The notes below the pieces were generated by a model, which saw only the letters and a program-made list of their open reading frames with translations, made no database searches and was not told where the DNA came from. A DNA stretch of 14,293 nt from an uncultured Collinsella sp. Its GTDB lineage: Bacteria; Actinomycetota; Coriobacteriia; Coriobacteriales; Coriobacteriaceae. The position numbers were made by a program, and so were the translations under genes. The DNA is taken from NCBI GenBank assembly GCA_900762325.1, contig CAAFGG010000050.1:1-14293 (forward strand), in the 5' to 3' direction. Below are positions 12,150 to 14,293 of this stretch, in pieces. Within the stretch, counting starts at the first letter, position 1. Every line of letters starts with the position of its first letter.

Positions 12150-14225
12150 ATGAGATTCTCGATTATTAGCGAGATCCCTGGCAGGACCCGTCTTCAATTG
12201 GCGGGTCCTGTGCCAGAGAGCGATCTCGACGCACTTCTTAAGCTCAGCGGCGAAATCGACGGCGTGCACAAGGTGCGCGTGTATGGCCGTATTGGCCAGA
12301 TGGCGCTCGAATATGACGAGCCGCGCCGCGCGAGCGTGCTCGACGCCTTGGGCGCGCTCGATGCTCAAGCTATCGCCGATGCCAAGTCGGGCTACGTGAT
12401 GCAACTCGAGCCGCGCAAGCACAAACTCGTTATGGACCTGGCCACGCTCGTCGGCGCCCACTACGCGCGCCGTTGGTTTTTGCCCACACCGCTGCGCGCT
12501 GTCTTTGTTGTGGCCGGCTACATGGCCTTTTTGCGCGCAGCCCTCCGCGAGCTCGCGAAGCCGTGCTTGACCGTCCCCGTACTCGATGCGTCGGCCATTG
12601 GTATCTCCTTCGTCAAGCGCGACGTCGACACCGCGGGCCAGACGATGTTCCTGCTCAACGTGGGCGAGCTGCTCGAGGACTACACGCGCGCCATGAGCGA
12701 AAACGAGCTCATCAACTCGCTGCTCGACGTGCCCGACAAGGCGCAAAAAGTGGTCGGCGACACCGAGGTGAGCGTTGCTGCCACCGAGCTTGAGCCCGGC
12801 GACCTGGTCGCCGTGCGCACTGGCATGTCCATCTGCATCGACGGCGTGGTCGAGCAGGGGAGCGCCATGGTCAACCAGGCGACCCTGACCGGCGAGCCGC
12901 TGGCCGTCGAGCGCAGCGCGGGCGACGACGTGTTTGCCGGCACCGTCGTCGAGGACGGCAGCATCCTGGTACGCGTGCGCGCCAACACGGCCCAGACCAA
13001 ACTGCGCTCGATCGTCTCGCTTGTGCAGACGGCCGACTCGCTCAAATCCGAGGGCCAGTCGCACATGGAGGACCTTGCCAACAAGATCGTTCCGTGGAAC
13101 TTTTTGCTCGCGGGCCTGGTCGCGCTCACCACGCGCAGCCTCATCAAAACGTCTGCGGCGCTGATGGTCGACTACTCGTGCGCGCTCAAGCTCACGGGCT
13201 CCGTTGCCGTTATGACCGCCATGAGCGACGCTGCCAAGATGGGCGTCATGGTCAAGGGCGCCAAGTACTTTGAGTCGTTTGCCAAGGCGGACACCATCGT
13301 CTTTGATAAGACCGGCACGCTGACTGAGGCCCAGCCGCGTCTGGCTTGCGTGCTCACGACCGACGGTTGGAGCGAGGACGAGGTCCTGCGCCTTTCCGCC
13401 TGCTTGGAGGAACACTTCCCGCATCCGGTGGCGCGTGCCGTCGTCAACGCCGCGGGCGAGCGCGGGCTCGAGCATCGCGAGCGCCATGCCGCCGTCGAGT
13501 ACATCGTGGCGCACGGCATTGCCTCATCCATCGAGGGACGTCGCGCGATCATCGGTTCGGCGCACTTTGTGTTTGAGGACGAGGGCGCGCAGCTCGAGTC
13601 TGACATCAAGGAGCGTATCGAGTCCCAGATGCAGGGCCTATCGCCGCTCTACCTGGCGGTCGACGGCACGGTTGTGGGCGTGCTCGGTATCGAGGACCCG
13701 CTCAAGCCCGGGGTGCGCGAAGCCATCGCCGACCTGCACGCGCTGGGCGTCAAACACGTCGTTATGCTCACGGGCGACTCCGAGCGCACGGCCGAGCGTA
13801 TCGCGCGCGAGGCGGGCGTCGACGAGTTTAAGGCCGAGCTGTTGCCCGAGGATAAGTACGCCTACGTGGAACAGATCAAGCGCGAGGGGCGCCGTGTTGC
13901 CATGGTTGGCGACGGCGTCAACGACTCGCCGGCGCTGGGCCTGGCCGACGTGGGCCTTGCCATGGGCGGCGGAAGCGACATCGCCAAGGAGGTCGCCGAC
14001 ATCATCCTGGCCGATACGGACCTCGCGGCGATCGTGCGCCTGCGCCGCATGAGCCAGGGGCTCATCGACCGTCTGACGAGTTCGTATTCCAAGGTGATGC
14101 TCACCAACTCGGCGCTTTTGGCGCTCGGCATTACCGGCGCAATTACCCCGCAGACGTCGTCGCTGCTGCACAATGGCTCAACGATCGTCTACAGTCTTAA
14201 CAACGCGAAAGCGTATCTACGCTAA
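12150..14225 (+). CDS. heavy-metal P1B-like P-type ATPase
   Basis: This ATP-driven metal pump moves cations across the plasma membrane. Visible: an N-terminal ferredoxin-like domain (about 1-58) without CXXC, membrane helices (about 95-160), actuator domain with TGEP (247-250), the TM6 region with Tyr342-Ser343-Cys344-Ala345 where P1B pumps usually have CPC or SPC, phosphorylation Asp386 in DKTGTLT (386-392), the P1B His-Pro pair (425-426), TGD (541-543), GDGVNDSPA (587-595), and a C-terminus with HNGSTIVYSLNNAKAYL (674-690) typical of metal pumps. The 691-aa length is normal. The ribosome site is weak (AGG at 12139-12141), so translation may depend on the upstream small gene. Possible substrates are Mn, Zn, Fe or Co, by comparison with CtpC-type pumps; the specificity is not readable. 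The gene is complete, its stop 47 bases before the adapter. Confidence 0.95.
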   Translation: MRFSIISEIPGRTRLQLAGPVPESDLDALLKLSGEIDGVHKVRVYGRIGQMALEYDEPRRASVLDALGALDAQAIADAKSGYVMQLEPRKHKLVMDLATLVGAHYARRWFLPTPLRAVFVVAGYMAFLRAALRELAKPCLTVPVLDASAIGISFVKRDVDTAGQTMFLLNVGELLEDYTRAMSENELINSLLDVPDKAQKVVGDTEVSVAATELEPGDLVAVRTGMSICIDGVVEQGSAMVNQATLTGEPLAVERSAGDDVFAGTVVEDGSILVRVRANTAQTKLRSIVSLVQTADSLKSEGQSHMEDLANKIVPWNFLLAGLVALTTRSLIKTSAALMVDYSCALKLTGSVAVMTAMSDAAKMGVMVKGAKYFESFAKADTIVFDKTGTLTEAQPRLACVLTTDGWSEDEVLRLSACLEEHFPHPVARAVVNAAGERGLEHRERHAAVEYIVAHGIASSIEGRRAIIGSAHFVFEDEGAQLESDIKERIESQMQGLSPLYLAVDGTVVGVLGIEDPLKPGVREAIADLHALGVKHVVMLTGDSERTAERIAREAGVDEFKAELLPEDKYAYVEQIKREGRRVAMVGDGVNDSPALGLADVGLAMGGGSDIAKEVADIILADTDLAAIVRLRRMSQGLIDRLTSSYSKVMLTNSALLALGITGAITPQTSSLLHNGSTIVYSLNNAKAYLR

Positions 14226-14272
14226 CGGGTGTGTTCGCCCACGTTATCTGGCCCGCGCCCGGATATTTCAGA

Positions 14273-14293
14273 AGATCGGAAGAGCGTCGTGTA
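14273..14293. other. Illumina TruSeq adapter read-through (sequencing artefact)
   Basis: The terminal 21 bases, beginning AGATCGGAAGAGCGTCGTGT, equal the start of the standard Illumina TruSeq read-through adapter. They are not genomic. The real contig therefore ends at about 14272. Bases 14226-14272 between the ATPase stop and the adapter show no terminator or gene. Confidence 0.97.

Noticed and set aside
11826..13514. 562-codon open frame on the minus strand opposite the P-type ATPase
   Set aside because: GC-rich genes leave the antisense frame open. The translation is low in complexity (His, Arg, Leu, Val), shows no domain, and the opposite strand encodes an intact, motif-complete enzyme.

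Overview
The window looks like chromosomal DNA from a high-GC Gram-positive gut actinobacterium. I place it in the Coriobacteriia, most likely Collinsella or a close relative. This rests on the GC-rich codon use, the gatCAB operon, a class C sortase, and the style of the small-protein/P-type ATPase pair. The placement is inference; no rRNA or other marker is present. The last 21 bases (14273-14293) match the Illumina TruSeq adapter, so the window ends at an untrimmed contig end and genomic sequence stops at about 14272.

Layout. 1-490: a 50-codon membrane-peptide ORF (77-229) framed by split inverted repeats, two hairpin terminators, then the leader of the next gene. 491-1429: a class C-type sortase with no pilin gene beside it. 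1430-1753: a non-coding block holding three kinds of repeat (a dyad, a 15-bp inverted repeat around a 14-bp palindrome, and 21-bp tandem units). 1754-5255: gatC-gatA-gatB, each pair overlapping by one base (TAATG), encoding the Glu/Asp-tRNA amidotransferase; GatB carries an unusual insertion of roughly 65 residues. 5256-5606: a 32-bp perfect (41-bp imperfect) inverted repeat nested around a terminator, a second terminator, and a promoter with duplicated operator-like repeats. 5607-6971: a stand-alone AAA ATPase with a DUF4143-type C-terminus and lower GC. 7037-8041 (minus): an AraC-family regulator starting at TTG, divergent from two abutting ABC half-transporters (8156-9982, 9983-11740). 11741-11885: a leader rich in dyads. 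11886-14225: an 81-aa membrane-anchored small protein followed by a P1B-like metal ATPase.

How the genes work together. GatCAB makes Gln-tRNA(Gln) (and possibly Asn-tRNA) by transamidation. The AraC regulator probably controls the divergent heterodimeric ABC transporter; the layout resembles YbtA with YbtP/YbtQ, but the substrate cannot be read from sequence. The small protein resembles the mycobacterial PacL (DUF1490) helpers encoded beside metal P-type ATPases, and the ATPase next to it has an atypical Tyr-Ser-Cys-Ala site where relatives have Cys-Pro-Cys or Ser-Pro-Cys. This pair is the most interesting functional unit here. The most unusual DNA structures are the nested inverted repeat at 5262-5404 and the compound repeat block at 1443-1620.
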